Positions 36,847-44,805 of a stretch of 64,000 nucleotides of DNA are shown piece after piece (position 1 is the first letter of the stretch; the number at the start of each line of letters is the position of its first letter). The translations under genes were made by a program, and so were the position numbers. The stretch is taken from assembly GCA_900316685.1 (NCBI GenBank), contig ONDS01000008.1:62001-126000 (forward strand), in the 5' to 3' direction. Source of the stretch: an uncultured Prevotellaceae bacterium (GTDB lineage Bacteria > Bacteroidota > Bacteroidia > Bacteroidales > Bacteroidaceae). Under the pieces are notes generated by a model that did no database searches, was not told where the DNA came from, and was given only the letters and a program-made list of their open reading frames with translations.

Positions 36847-39367
36847 TCCCCACCTGATAGAATGCCATGGATACCACCCAAGCCACCACCGTGGTGTAAA
36901 CAGCCACGAGCAAAGCCCATCGCCATGAACCCGTTTCGTTCTTCACCGCCGCTATCGTGGCTATGCAGGGGAAATAGAGCAATATGAACAGGAGGTAAGC
37001 GTAGGCCGAGAGCGGGGTGATACCCTCCGCTTCCATCTTTTGTCTGAGAATGGTGTACTTGTCGCCTTCATCATTGAATGTGTCGTCGTCGCTGAAGGAG
37101 TCGTCACCCGAATGGAGTACACCCATGGTAGAGGCCACGATTTCCTTTGCTCCCACACCGGCTATGAGCGACACGTCGAGTTTCCAGTTGAAGCCCTGCG
37201 GGGCGAAAATGGGCTCGACGGCTTTTCCCATGCGGCCGATATAGCTCTGCTCCTGCTGTTCTTGATGAGAGAGAGACTCGTCATGGGGGAAATAGCCCAG
37301 TGCCCACACGATGACACTTGCCACGAGGATGATTCCTCCCATCTTCTTGAGATATTCCTTGCCTTTCTCCCATGTATGGCGGGCGATGGCTTTCGCCGTA
37401 GGCCAACGATACGGGGGCAGTTCCATCACGAAGGGAGTGTCCTCGCCCTTGATGACGAACGCCGAGAACAGTTTGCTGACGATGACCGCCATGAGGATGC
37501 CTACCACATAAAGCGAGATCATGACCCACGACCGATACTGCAGCGAGAAGAACGTGCCGGCAATCATGATATAGATAGGCAATCGCGCCGAACAACTCAT
37601 GAATGGAAGTATCATCATGGTGATAAGGCGCGAGCGTTTGCTCTCGATGGTTCGTGTGGCCATGATGGCAGGCACGTTGCATCCAAAGCCCATGATGAGC
37701 GGTATGAACGATTTGCCGTGGAGTCCCATCTTGTGCATGAGCTTATCCATGATGAAGGCTGCGCGCGCCATATATCCCGAATCCTCCATCAGCGAGATGA
37801 AGAGATAGAGAATAAGAATCTGTGGCAGGAAGACGATGACCGCCCCCACGCCGCCGATTATTCCATCGACAATCATCGACCTTAGCGGACCGTCGGGCAA
37901 GGCGGAACCCACCCAGTCGCCCAGCGCTTCTACTCCCGCTTCGATCCAGTCCATGGGGTATTGCCCGAGCGAAAATGTGGTCTGGAACATGATATAGAGG
38001 AGTATGAAGAAAATGGGAAAGCCCAGGAACTTGTTGGAGAGCAGACTGTCGATGACATGAGTGACGCGATACGTATCCTGCTCTTTCCCTTCGGAGAACA
38101 TCGCTTCGGTCAGCGCACCATGTATAAAGCCGTATTTGGCATCCATGATGGCCGTCTCACTGTCTTTCTGGGTATCCTCAAGAATCTGTTGCGCCGCCTC
38201 TTGCCGAGCTTTCAACACATCGTCGGCATTCTTCATCATCTTCGCCAAGCGAATCGCCTCGCTATCGTTTTCCAGCAGTTTCACCGCGAGATAGCGAGTG
38301 GAGTACAGCGAACGTAGACGGTCGGACTTTTTCAGGACCTGTTGTATTCTCTCGATGCCTTTTTCCACATATACGCCATGGTTGACGTGGATATGCCGAT
38401 AGAAACTCCTCCCCGGCTTGTCGCCGTCGTCGAAATCCTCTACATGTCCCTTAATCGATTTGTCGGCGAATTTCTCATGCCACTCATGAATCTCCCTTTG
38501 CACCTCGGGATTGATCTTGCCATCCTCGCCGATATAGTCGCCCCCCTCGTATAGGTTGATGATGATATGGAAAAGCAGGTCCACGTTCATACCCGACTTG
38601 AACGAAGTGGGTATCATTGGCACGCCGAAGAGCGTGCTGAGGGTGTCGATATCGAGTTTGTCGCCCCGTTTTTCGAACTCATCATACATGTTGAGGGCGC
38701 AAACCATGCGTATGTTCATATCCACCAACTGTGCAGTCAGGTAAAGGTTGCGTTCGATGTTGGTGGAATCGATCACGTTGATGACGATATCAGGCTTTTT
38801 CTCGAACAGGTGTTTCCTGACATACAACTCCTCCGGACTATAGCAGGAGAGGGAATATGTGCCGGGCAGGTCGGTAAGGTGGAAGGTGTAATCCTCGAAT
38901 TTCGCCGTGGCCTCCGCCGCATCTACGGTCACCCCCGAGTAGTTGCCCACCCTGGCATGAGCCCCTGAGGCGAAGTTGAAGAGCGATGTCTTGCCGCAGT
39001 TGGGATTGCCCACCAACGCCACATTGATGGAACGGCGTTTGGCGGTCGCCCCCTCCTTCAACTGCTGTTCGGTAAATGCCACCCGCTCGGATATGACCTC
39101 GCCTAAATCTTCCCGTTCCACGGGTATATCCCTGTCGATCTCCTTCTCCGAGAATATCTCGATGAGTTGCGCCTCATCATGTCGGAGCGACACCTCATAG
39201 CCCATAACCTTATATTTCACAGGATCTTGCAGCGGAGCATTAAGCAATGCCTCCACTGTCTTGCCCTTGATAAATCCCATTTCAATAATCCTTTTACGGA
39301 AGCCACCATGGCCGAGCACTTTTACGATAACGCCCTTTTCACCTGTGTTCAGTTCAGAAAGTCTCAT
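36833..39367 (-). CDS. feoB: FeoA-FeoB fusion, ferrous iron transporter
   Basis: 844 aa starting at MRLSELNTGE. Residues 1-73 are a FeoA-type SH3 domain (GVIVKVLGHGGFRKRIIEMGF). From about 113 comes the G domain: G1 GNPNCGKTS at 120-128, G3 DLPG, G4 NMYD (NxxD-type), followed by the helical GDI-like region and a membrane part with about 8-11 helices including two Gate motifs (FIMDKL region; FLPQILILYLFISLMEDSGYMARAAF). Takes up Fe(II) across the inner membrane. FeoA and FeoB are separate in E. coli. The 3' end overlaps the heptad array, and a consensus promoter lies upstream (39392-39422). Confidence 0.96.
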   Translation of the reverse strand: MRLSELNTGEKGVIVKVLGHGGFRKRIIEMGFIKGKTVEALLNAPLQDPVKYKVMGYEVSLRHDEAQLIEIFSEKEIDRDIPVEREDLGEVISERVAFTEQQLKEGATAKRRSINVALVGNPNCGKTSLFNFASGAHARVGNYSGVTVDAAEATAKFEDYTFHLTDLPGTYSLSCYSPEELYVRKHLFEKKPDIVINVIDSTNIERNLYLTAQLVDMNIRMVCALNMYDEFEKRGDKLDIDTLSTLFGVPMIPTSFKSGMNVDLLFHIIINLYEGGDYIGEDGKINPEVQREIHEWHEKFADKSIKGHVEDFDDGDKPGRSFYRHIHVNHGVYVEKGIERIQQVLKKSDRLRSLYSTRYLAVKLLENDSEAIRLAKMMKNADDVLKARQEAAQQILEDTQKDSETAIMDAKYGFIHGALTEAMFSEGKEQDTYRVTHVIDSLLSNKFLGFPIFFILLYIMFQTTFSLGQYPMDWIEAGVEALGDWVGSALPDGPLRSMIVDGIIGGVGAVIVFLPQILILYLFISLMEDSGYMARAAFIMDKLMHKMGLHGKSFIPLIMGFGCNVPAIMATRTIESKRSRLITMMILPFMSCSARLPIYIMIAGTFFSLQYRSWVMISLYVVGILMAVIVSKLFSAFVIKGEDTPFVMELPPYRWPTAKAIARHTWEKGKEYLKKMGGIILVASVIVWALGYFPHDESLSHQEQQEQSYIGRMGKAVEPIFAPQGFNWKLDVSLIAGVGAKEIVASTMGVLHSGDDSFSDDDTFNDEGDKYTILRQKMEAEGITPLSAYAYLLFILLYFPCIATIAAVKNETGSWRWALLVAVYTTVVAWVVSMAFYQVGRLIV

Positions 39368-39391
39368 TCCCGCTATATTTTTTTTGAAATG

Positions 39392-39422
39392 CAAAAGTAC
39401 GAATTATTTGCGAATTGTCCAA
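39392..39422 (-). promoter_or_regulatory. Promoter for feoAB
   Basis: Minus strand TTG at 39422-39420, a 20-bp spacer and TACTTTTG at 39399-39392, 25 bp before the start codon. Good consensus. I could not identify a Fur box. Confidence 0.65.
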
Positions 39423-39568
39423 TACCTAAAAGCGAGGATTTTTTCCCGTGGAGCAAGAAGCAAGTAGTTAGGAGTAAGTAATGAGGGACATAGGAAATGA
39501 GAATCCACCCACATGTAGGGGCTGAGTTGATGTCTGCCCTTCAAAAACATGGAATATGTTGGTATGAT

Positions 39569-39599
39569 TTGCGGATATGGGAAAAAAACATTACTTTTG
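39569..39599 (+). promoter_or_regulatory. Promoter for the T9SS plug gene
   Basis: TTG at 39569-39571, 20-bp spacer, TACTTTTG at 39592-39599; the start codon follows at 39623. Good consensus to TTG/TAnnTTTG. Confidence 0.7.
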
Positions 39600-39622
39600 T
39601 AGCGGACATAACAACGAACGAG

Positions 39623-40870
39623 ATGAAACCCATAAGACATATCCTACTGGCGCTGGTCATGCTGACGGGCGTCGCCGTCTATGGTCAACGGCATGAGATA
39701 TACAACGACCGGATAGCCAGCCTGCAAGTGGTTGCGGGAGTGGATTGGCTCTCACCGCCCGTCATCACGCTGAACGGACCCGAGGTGATCAACATCGGTT
39801 TCGACGACCTGACCCATGAGTATCACCGTTATACCTACAAGGTGGAGCATTGCGAAGCCGATTGGAGCGTATCCACCGAGCTCTTCGACACCGAATACTT
39901 GGAAGGATTCTTCGAAGGCAATGTCATAGAAGACACGGAAGAGAGCCTGAACACCAACCAGCTATACACCCATTACCGATTCCAAATACCCAACAGCCAT
40001 TGTCGCTTGAAGATGGGCGGCAACTACAGGGTGACTGTCATCGACGAGAATGAGGATGAGGAGATGTTTTCCGCCTGCTTCATGGTGGTGGAACCCATGA
40101 TGGGCGTGAGCCTTGAGGTGAGCACCATCACCGATATCGATGTGAACAACCGCTATCAGCAAGTATCAATGGACGTGAGTTATGATTCCGGAATCAACAT
40201 TATTTACCCCGAGCGGCAACTCAAGACCGTATTGATGCAAAACGGTCGGTGGGACAACGCCCGTATCAATGTGCCGCCCTCATACCGGATGGAACATGGG
40301 TTCCACTGGAGTCACTGTCGCGACTTCATCTTCGACGGAGGCAATGAATACCATAAATTCGAGATATTAGACAACGACCACCCCACCCTCGGCATCGACT
40401 TCATCCGCTGGGACGGTGAGATGTATCACGCCTATCCCTTCGAGGATGTACCCCGACCGAACTACCTCTACGACGAAGATGCCAACGGCGCGTTCTACAT
40501 CCGCAATAGCGACAACTATGAGAACGACCGGTTGTCGGACTACGACTGGGTGCATTTCCGCAAGCCTTCGGAGCGTTATTTGGGAGAGATGTACGTCAAT
40601 GGAGTATGGACCAACGACCGTTTCACCGACCAATACCGTCTGGAATACAACGACTCCACACAAAGCTATGAAGGGGCGGTATTGCTCAAGCAAGGCTATT
40701 ATTCCTACCAATACCTACTGCTTGACGAGAACGGCATCACCCATAACGTGGAAAACGAGGGCAATTATTATCAGACGGAGAACACCTATCAAGCCTTGGT
40801 CTATTTTCGCGAGACAGGCGGCAGAACCGACCGTCTGGTGGGTTACCAACAAGTGCAGTTCGGGCGATAA
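39623..40870 (+). CDS. Type IX secretion system plug protein (DUF5103)
   Basis: 415 aa, started at MKPIRHILL just after a promoter. Signal peptide about 1-21 (VAVYGQ). The mature protein matches the DUF5103 group: LQVVAGVDWLSPPVITLNG, the TYKVEHCEADW strand, SYDSGINIIYPERQLKTVLMQNGRWDN, and the two-Ig-like-domain layout with many aromatic strands. In Bacteroidetes this protein closes the SprA translocon from the periplasmic side. No other T9SS genes are in the window, which is usual. Convergent with the TlpA-like gene, 19 bp apart. Confidence 0.85.
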   Translation: MKPIRHILLALVMLTGVAVYGQRHEIYNDRIASLQVVAGVDWLSPPVITLNGPEVINIGFDDLTHEYHRYTYKVEHCEADWSVSTELFDTEYLEGFFEGNVIEDTEESLNTNQLYTHYRFQIPNSHCRLKMGGNYRVTVIDENEDEEMFSACFMVVEPMMGVSLEVSTITDIDVNNRYQQVSMDVSYDSGINIIYPERQLKTVLMQNGRWDNARINVPPSYRMEHGFHWSHCRDFIFDGGNEYHKFEILDNDHPTLGIDFIRWDGEMYHAYPFEDVPRPNYLYDEDANGAFYIRNSDNYENDRLSDYDWVHFRKPSERYLGEMYVNGVWTNDRFTDQYRLEYNDSTQSYEGAVLLKQGYYSYQYLLLDENGITHNVENEGNYYQTENTYQALVYFRETGGRTDRLVGYQQVQFGR

Positions 40871-40889
40871 GGGAAAAGCCGGTATCCTC

Positions 40890-41957
40890 CTACTCCAATA
40901 CATTCTCTAAAAAACGCGCCAGGTTCTCACCCATGAGATTGGTGGCGATGATGATACCGTCAGGATCAAGCAAGACGTTCGATGGAATGTTGACGATACC
41001 GTAAGCCTGTGCCGCCTCTCCCTCGCGCACCTTCAAGTCGGAGAGTTGTGGCCATTGCAGTCCCAGCCTTTGCACGGCAGCCGTCCACGACCGCGAGCTA
41101 TTATCGAGGGATATCCCGATAATCTCGAAGTTTTTCTTCCCGCGATACTTGCGGTAGAGATTGATCAGATTGGGCATCTCACGGAGGCAGGGAGTACACC
41201 AACTGGCCCAGAAGTCGAGCAACACGTAGTTCCCCCGCCCACAGTATTCACTCAACCGGTGGTTGCGCCCATAGAGGTCGCCCAACAAGGCGTCGTGATA
41301 TGTTATGCCCAAACGCGTCTTTCCCTTCGTCTGATAATACTCAATGATTTCCGCCATGGCAGGATGATGGTAGTATACCGTGGTGGAATCCATAAGCGGT
41401 GCCAGACTCTCGTAATCCACTTCGTCTATCACATCGCGTAGATAGATGAGCGGTGCCATGGTCTCCTTGTTTTCCAACAGCACATTGAGTTCCCGGTAAA
41501 TGACAGTAGTCATCGCCTGCTCAAAGGTCGCTTCATCAACGACGTCCATATCCTCCAGAGACCGTGATATATTGGTGATGGTAGTATCGATGGCGCACAG
41601 CTTCATGTTTTGCTCCGATGCCTCCACGAACAGGAAGGGTGCGGTGATGATTCTTCCTTCAGAGGCAGGGCCATCGATGACCATCCGGATAGGCACCCCA
41701 TCGTTGACAAAGGGGAGATAGACATCTTGGTTCCCCACGCCCAGCAGCTCGTCTTTGGGAGCCACGCCCTGGACGTTGAAGTGCCCATCGATCACCTCCA
41801 TGCTGTCGAGCACCTCCATCTCGGAGAATCTCACCTTATAGAGATATACCCACTCCGTATCATTGAACACTTCGCCCGAGACGGAGTATTCCACGTCTTG
41901 CGCTGTGAGGGAGAGCGCCGCAAGGCTGAAGATCAAGGATGTGAATAAGCGTTTCAT
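40890..41957 (-). CDS. TlpA-like thioredoxin with AhpC/TSA-type fold, periplasmic
   Basis: 355 aa with signal peptide (FSLAALSLTAQ). An N-terminal domain (about 20-130, DUF4369-like: YSVSGEVFNDTEWVYLYKV) is followed by a helical linker and a thioredoxin domain from about 235 with the active site WCTPC in LLDFWASWCTPCLREMPNL and the cis-Pro region IVNIPSNVLLD. Probably reduces or exchanges disulfides in envelope proteins or serves cytochrome maturation. Starts at the second of two adjacent ATG codons; one codon earlier is equally possible. It has its own promoter (42016-42047). Confidence 0.88.
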   Translation of the reverse strand: MKRLFTSLIFSLAALSLTAQDVEYSVSGEVFNDTEWVYLYKVRFSEMEVLDSMEVIDGHFNVQGVAPKDELLGVGNQDVYLPFVNDGVPIRMVIDGPASEGRIITAPFLFVEASEQNMKLCAIDTTITNISRSLEDMDVVDEATFEQAMTTVIYRELNVLLENKETMAPLIYLRDVIDEVDYESLAPLMDSTTVYYHHPAMAEIIEYYQTKGKTRLGITYHDALLGDLYGRNHRLSEYCGRGNYVLLDFWASWCTPCLREMPNLINLYRKYRGKKNFEIIGISLDNSSRSWTAAVQRLGLQWPQLSDLKVREGEAAQAYGIVNIPSNVLLDPDGIIIATNLMGENLARFLENVLE

Positions 41958-42015
41958 CATGCTTGTTGGACTAAGGTAAGTTTTTTGTAAGTGGGTGAAA
42001 TATCTATTTATGCCA

Positions 42016-42047
42016 CAAAAATAATAATATTTTTGTAATTGATTCAA
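42016..42047 (-). promoter_or_regulatory. Promoter for the TlpA-like gene
   Basis: Minus-strand TTG at 42047-42045, a 21-bp spacer, TATTTTTG at 42023-42016. About 60 bp before the start codon. Confidence 0.55.
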
Positions 42048-42343
42048 AATAATATCAGAAAGTTTTATTTTTTACCGAAATAATTAGTAAAAAATAATGG
42101 CCTTCATACGTTGTTTTTAAATAAAAGTAACCCAATCAAGGTGTTCTATATTTATAATGCATATTTTTTTGCGAAAATTCAAGAATAGCGTTATATTTCG
42201 CCAAAAGTCGAAAAAAATACGTGATTTGGCGAATTATAGCGTTATAACTCGCCAAAAGTGGGAAAAAATAGGCGATTTGGCGAAATATAATGGAATTTGC
42301 GATCAATGTACTATTGTATTTTTGATAATCACATAAGATTAGC
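42048..42343. other. AT-rich regulatory-looking intergenic region upstream of the pectinase
   Basis: Part of a 561-bp gap without genes. Besides the 51-bp repeats at 42186-42287 it is AT-rich and holds no credible open frame. The pectinase promoter and a 5' leader follow. Confidence 0.6.
42186..42287. repeat. Two direct 51-bp repeats, each with an inverted TCGCCAAA/TTTGGCGA pair
   Basis: Unit 1 starts at 42186, unit 2 at 42237; both begin TAGCGTTATA and share most positions. Each contains TCGCCAAA followed about 20 bp later by its reverse complement TTTGGCGA (42198-42205/42225-42232 and 42249-42256/42276-42283). The array lies 39 bp upstream of the -33 element of the pectinase promoter, so it could be an operator or a hairpin. 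Confidence 0.85.
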
Positions 42344-42351
42344 TATCTTTG
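42322..42351 (+). promoter_or_regulatory. Promoter for the PL10-CE8 pectinase gene
   Basis: TTG at 42322-42324, 19-bp spacer, TATCTTTG at 42344-42351. The start codon is 168 bp downstream, leaving a long leader that contains repeats. Confidence 0.7.
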
Positions 42352-42385
42352 CAAAGTAAATTTGATCTTATTGTTCATAAGCCCA

Positions 42386-42480
42386 TACGGCATACGGAAG
42401 GGCATACATGAAGTAAGCCCCTACACAGGCGGGCGGGCACGAGGCACCGCCCCTACGGCATACGGAAGGGGATACACGAA
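42386..42480. repeat. Leader repeats: two 27-bp copies around a GC-rich element
   Basis: Copies at 42386-42412 and 42454-42480 start TACGGCATACGGAAGGG and differ at two positions. Between them is a GC-rich imperfect inverted segment (CCCCTAC...GGGCGGGCAC...CACCGCCCCTAC) resembling intergenic palindromes scattered through many gut bacterial genomes. They fall in the predicted 5' untranslated leader of the pectinase gene. Confidence 0.8.
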
Positions 42481-42518
42481 AAAGGACATACACCAATCCT
42501 TAAAAGCGAATTATACCT

Positions 42519-44618
42519 ATGACACGAAGATTTTGGCTCATCATGATGATGCTGGCTATGGTGGGCAGCATGATGGCACAGAGAAGGAGAAACCAGGAAC
42601 TGAGGGAGACGAACGCGGCGTTCTACCTGACTGAGGAGGCTCGACGCATCGGCGACCAGGTGCTGCTGTACCAAAGGGTGACGGGGGGATGGCCGAAAAA
42701 CATCGACATGGCTCGTCCGCTGAGCGAGGAGGAACGGGTGGATATCATAGAGGAGAAGACGCGCCGCGACGACTCGACGACGGACAATGGGGCAACAACG
42801 ATACAGATGACCTTCCTCGCCCGTCTCTACCAGGCTACGAAGGAGGTGCGCTACAGGGAGGGGTTCGACCGTGCGGTGGAATTCCTGCTCAGTGGTCAGT
42901 ACGACAACGGCGGCTGGCCACAGTTCTGGCCGGAGATGCGTGGTTACCAAGTGCATATCACCTACAACGACGATGCCATGGTGAACACGATGTCGCTACT
43001 GCGCGCCATTGCCGAACAGCAGGAACCCTACCAAGGCGATATCACCGACGAGGATCTCCGGAAAAGGGCCGCTGCCGCCTTCGACAAGGGTGTGGAGTGT
43101 ATCCTGAAGACCCAGATAGAAAAGGATGGGAGGAAGACGGTGTGGTGCCAACAGCACGACCGTGAGACTCTGGCCCCGGCACATGCCCGTGCCTACGAGT
43201 TGCCGTCGTACTGCTCACAGGAGAGCGCGGGTATCGTGAAGTTGCTGATGACACTGCCCCACCCCGATAAACGCGTGAAGGCCGCCATACATGCTGCCAT
43301 GAGTTGGTTCGATAAGTATAAGTTGACGGGATGGCGGGTGGAACGCAGCGGTCCATGGGCCAGCATCGACGGTGACACAAAACTGGTGGCCGACCCTACC
43401 GCCCCACCCCTTTGGGCACGGTTTTATGACCTGACTTATTGTGAGCCTTACGTCTGCGACAGGGATGGGTTGCCCCGTCGCCGTCTGGAGGATATCGGTC
43501 CCGAGCGACGCAACAGCTATTCGTGGTTCAGCAGTGGGCCTGCGGAGCTTTATCCACTATATGAGGCTTGGGTGTCGCGCCACGACCCGAAGCACAAGGT
43601 GAAAATAAGCCTGCAGACACCCGGTGCCAACGAGACGGGTCTGGTGGAGATGTTCCGCCAGCCCACGAAATCGGAAAGGCTCTACGATGCCGTAGTTAAT
43701 GAGGGGGAGAGCATACAGGCAGCCATAGAAGCCGCTCCCGAACACCCCGACAAACCTTACAAGATACTCATACGCAAAGGACGATACGAGCAGAAGGTGA
43801 TTGTGGACCGCGAGAACATCGTGTTAGTGGGCGAGAACCGCGACAGCACGATCATCGTGTTGGCCGAGACCGCCGAGACCCGACAGGTGAAAGAATACCA
43901 TGGCAAGGAAGTGGGCAACGGTGTGGTGGTTCTGCAAGAAGGAGCTGACGACTGTGTAATCAGTGGCCTGACCATCTACAACAACTACGGCACGACGGTG
44001 GAGAATACGACGAAGCATCAGATGGCCGTATTCGGACGTGCCACACGTACGATTATCGTGAACTGCAACATCTGGGCCGACGGCAACGATGCCATGTCGT
44101 TATGGGCCCGCCACGGCGACGGCATGTATTATCATGCGGACCTGTCGCTCAGGTGTCCCGGGGTGGACTTCCTGTGTCCACGAGGCTGGTGCTACGCCAC
44201 TCGCTGCCGTTTCATGGGCGACGGAAGGGCCATCATCTGGCACGACGGACGCGGCGACGAGCGCAAGAAACTGGTGATCACCAATTCGTGGTTCGATGCC
44301 AAGCGGCCTACCATCCTGGGGCGTTACCACCACGATGCGCAGTTCTACCTGCTGTTCTGCCACCTGAGCGACAAGATTCTCGATACTAATATCAGCTATG
44401 CCTATACCGACAAGGTGCTTGATGAATGTCCTTGGGGGCAGCGCACCTATTATCATGGTTGCAAGCGCGACGGAGGGCACAGTGGTTGGTTGGCCGACAA
44501 TCTGGACACCGCTCCCGGACGTCCCCCATTTCACGCCATCACAGCGCGGTGGACTTATGATGTGAAATGGGATCCGGAGGCAAAGATGAGAGAACTGTGG
44601 GAGGTGATTGCTTATTGA
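42519..44618 (+). CDS. Bifunctional pectin enzyme: PL10 pectate lyase + CE8 pectin methylesterase
   Basis: 699 aa. Signal peptide about 1-20 (MVGSMMAQ). The N-terminal module (about 30-350) matches PL10: TGGWPKN, DNGATTIQMTFLARLY, GGWPQFWP, WCQQHD and ARAYELPSYCSQES. From about residue 395 a CE8-type right-handed beta-helix begins: ESIQAAIEAAPEHPDKPYKILIRKGRYEQKV, ISGLTIYNNYG, DGNDAMSLW, GVDFLCPRGW (normally VDFxFG) and LGRYHHDAQFYLL. Together they would demethylate and cleave homogalacturonan outside the inner membrane. Clustered with a GH28 gene downstream. The stop codon is the start of a heptad array. Confidence 0.92.
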   Translation: MTRRFWLIMMMLAMVGSMMAQRRRNQELRETNAAFYLTEEARRIGDQVLLYQRVTGGWPKNIDMARPLSEEERVDIIEEKTRRDDSTTDNGATTIQMTFLARLYQATKEVRYREGFDRAVEFLLSGQYDNGGWPQFWPEMRGYQVHITYNDDAMVNTMSLLRAIAEQQEPYQGDITDEDLRKRAAAAFDKGVECILKTQIEKDGRKTVWCQQHDRETLAPAHARAYELPSYCSQESAGIVKLLMTLPHPDKRVKAAIHAAMSWFDKYKLTGWRVERSGPWASIDGDTKLVADPTAPPLWARFYDLTYCEPYVCDRDGLPRRRLEDIGPERRNSYSWFSSGPAELYPLYEAWVSRHDPKHKVKISLQTPGANETGLVEMFRQPTKSERLYDAVVNEGESIQAAIEAAPEHPDKPYKILIRKGRYEQKVIVDRENIVLVGENRDSTIIVLAETAETRQVKEYHGKEVGNGVVVLQEGADDCVISGLTIYNNYGTTVENTTKHQMAVFGRATRTIIVNCNIWADGNDAMSLWARHGDGMYYHADLSLRCPGVDFLCPRGWCYATRCRFMGDGRAIIWHDGRGDERKKLVITNSWFDAKRPTILGRYHHDAQFYLLFCHLSDKILDTNISYAYTDKVLDECPWGQRTYYHGCKRDGGHSGWLADNLDTAPGRPPFHAITARWTYDVKWDPEAKMRELWEVIAY

Positions 44619-44677
44619 GGGTTGAGTGTTGAATGTTGAGTGTTGAGTGTTTAGTGTTGAGGGTTTAGGGTTGAATT
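44615..44677. repeat. Tandem heptad repeat (TTGAGTG-like) x9
   Basis: Nine contiguous units TTGAGGG, TTGAGTG, TTGAATG, TTTAGTG and similar. The stop codon TGA of the pectinase (44616-44618) is part of the first unit. In this orientation each unit carries TGA or TAG. Confidence 0.9.
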
Positions 44678-44725
44678 TTATAATTTTTTAATTTTAAAAT
44701 GTAAGCGTGGAATGATGAATTGTAG

Positions 44726-44733
44726 TATATTTG
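44726..44733 (+). promoter_or_regulatory. Putative -7 element (TATATTTG) for the polygalacturonase gene
   Basis: TATATTTG matches TAnnTTTG and lies 72 bp before the start codon. The -33 position reads GTG-like without a clear TTG. Confidence 0.5.
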
Positions 44734-44805
44734 CACCCGTATAGCGTGATGCTATGCATATTACATTCAAGCACGAGAGAAAAACGAACTACTTAAAAGA
44801 AGAAC

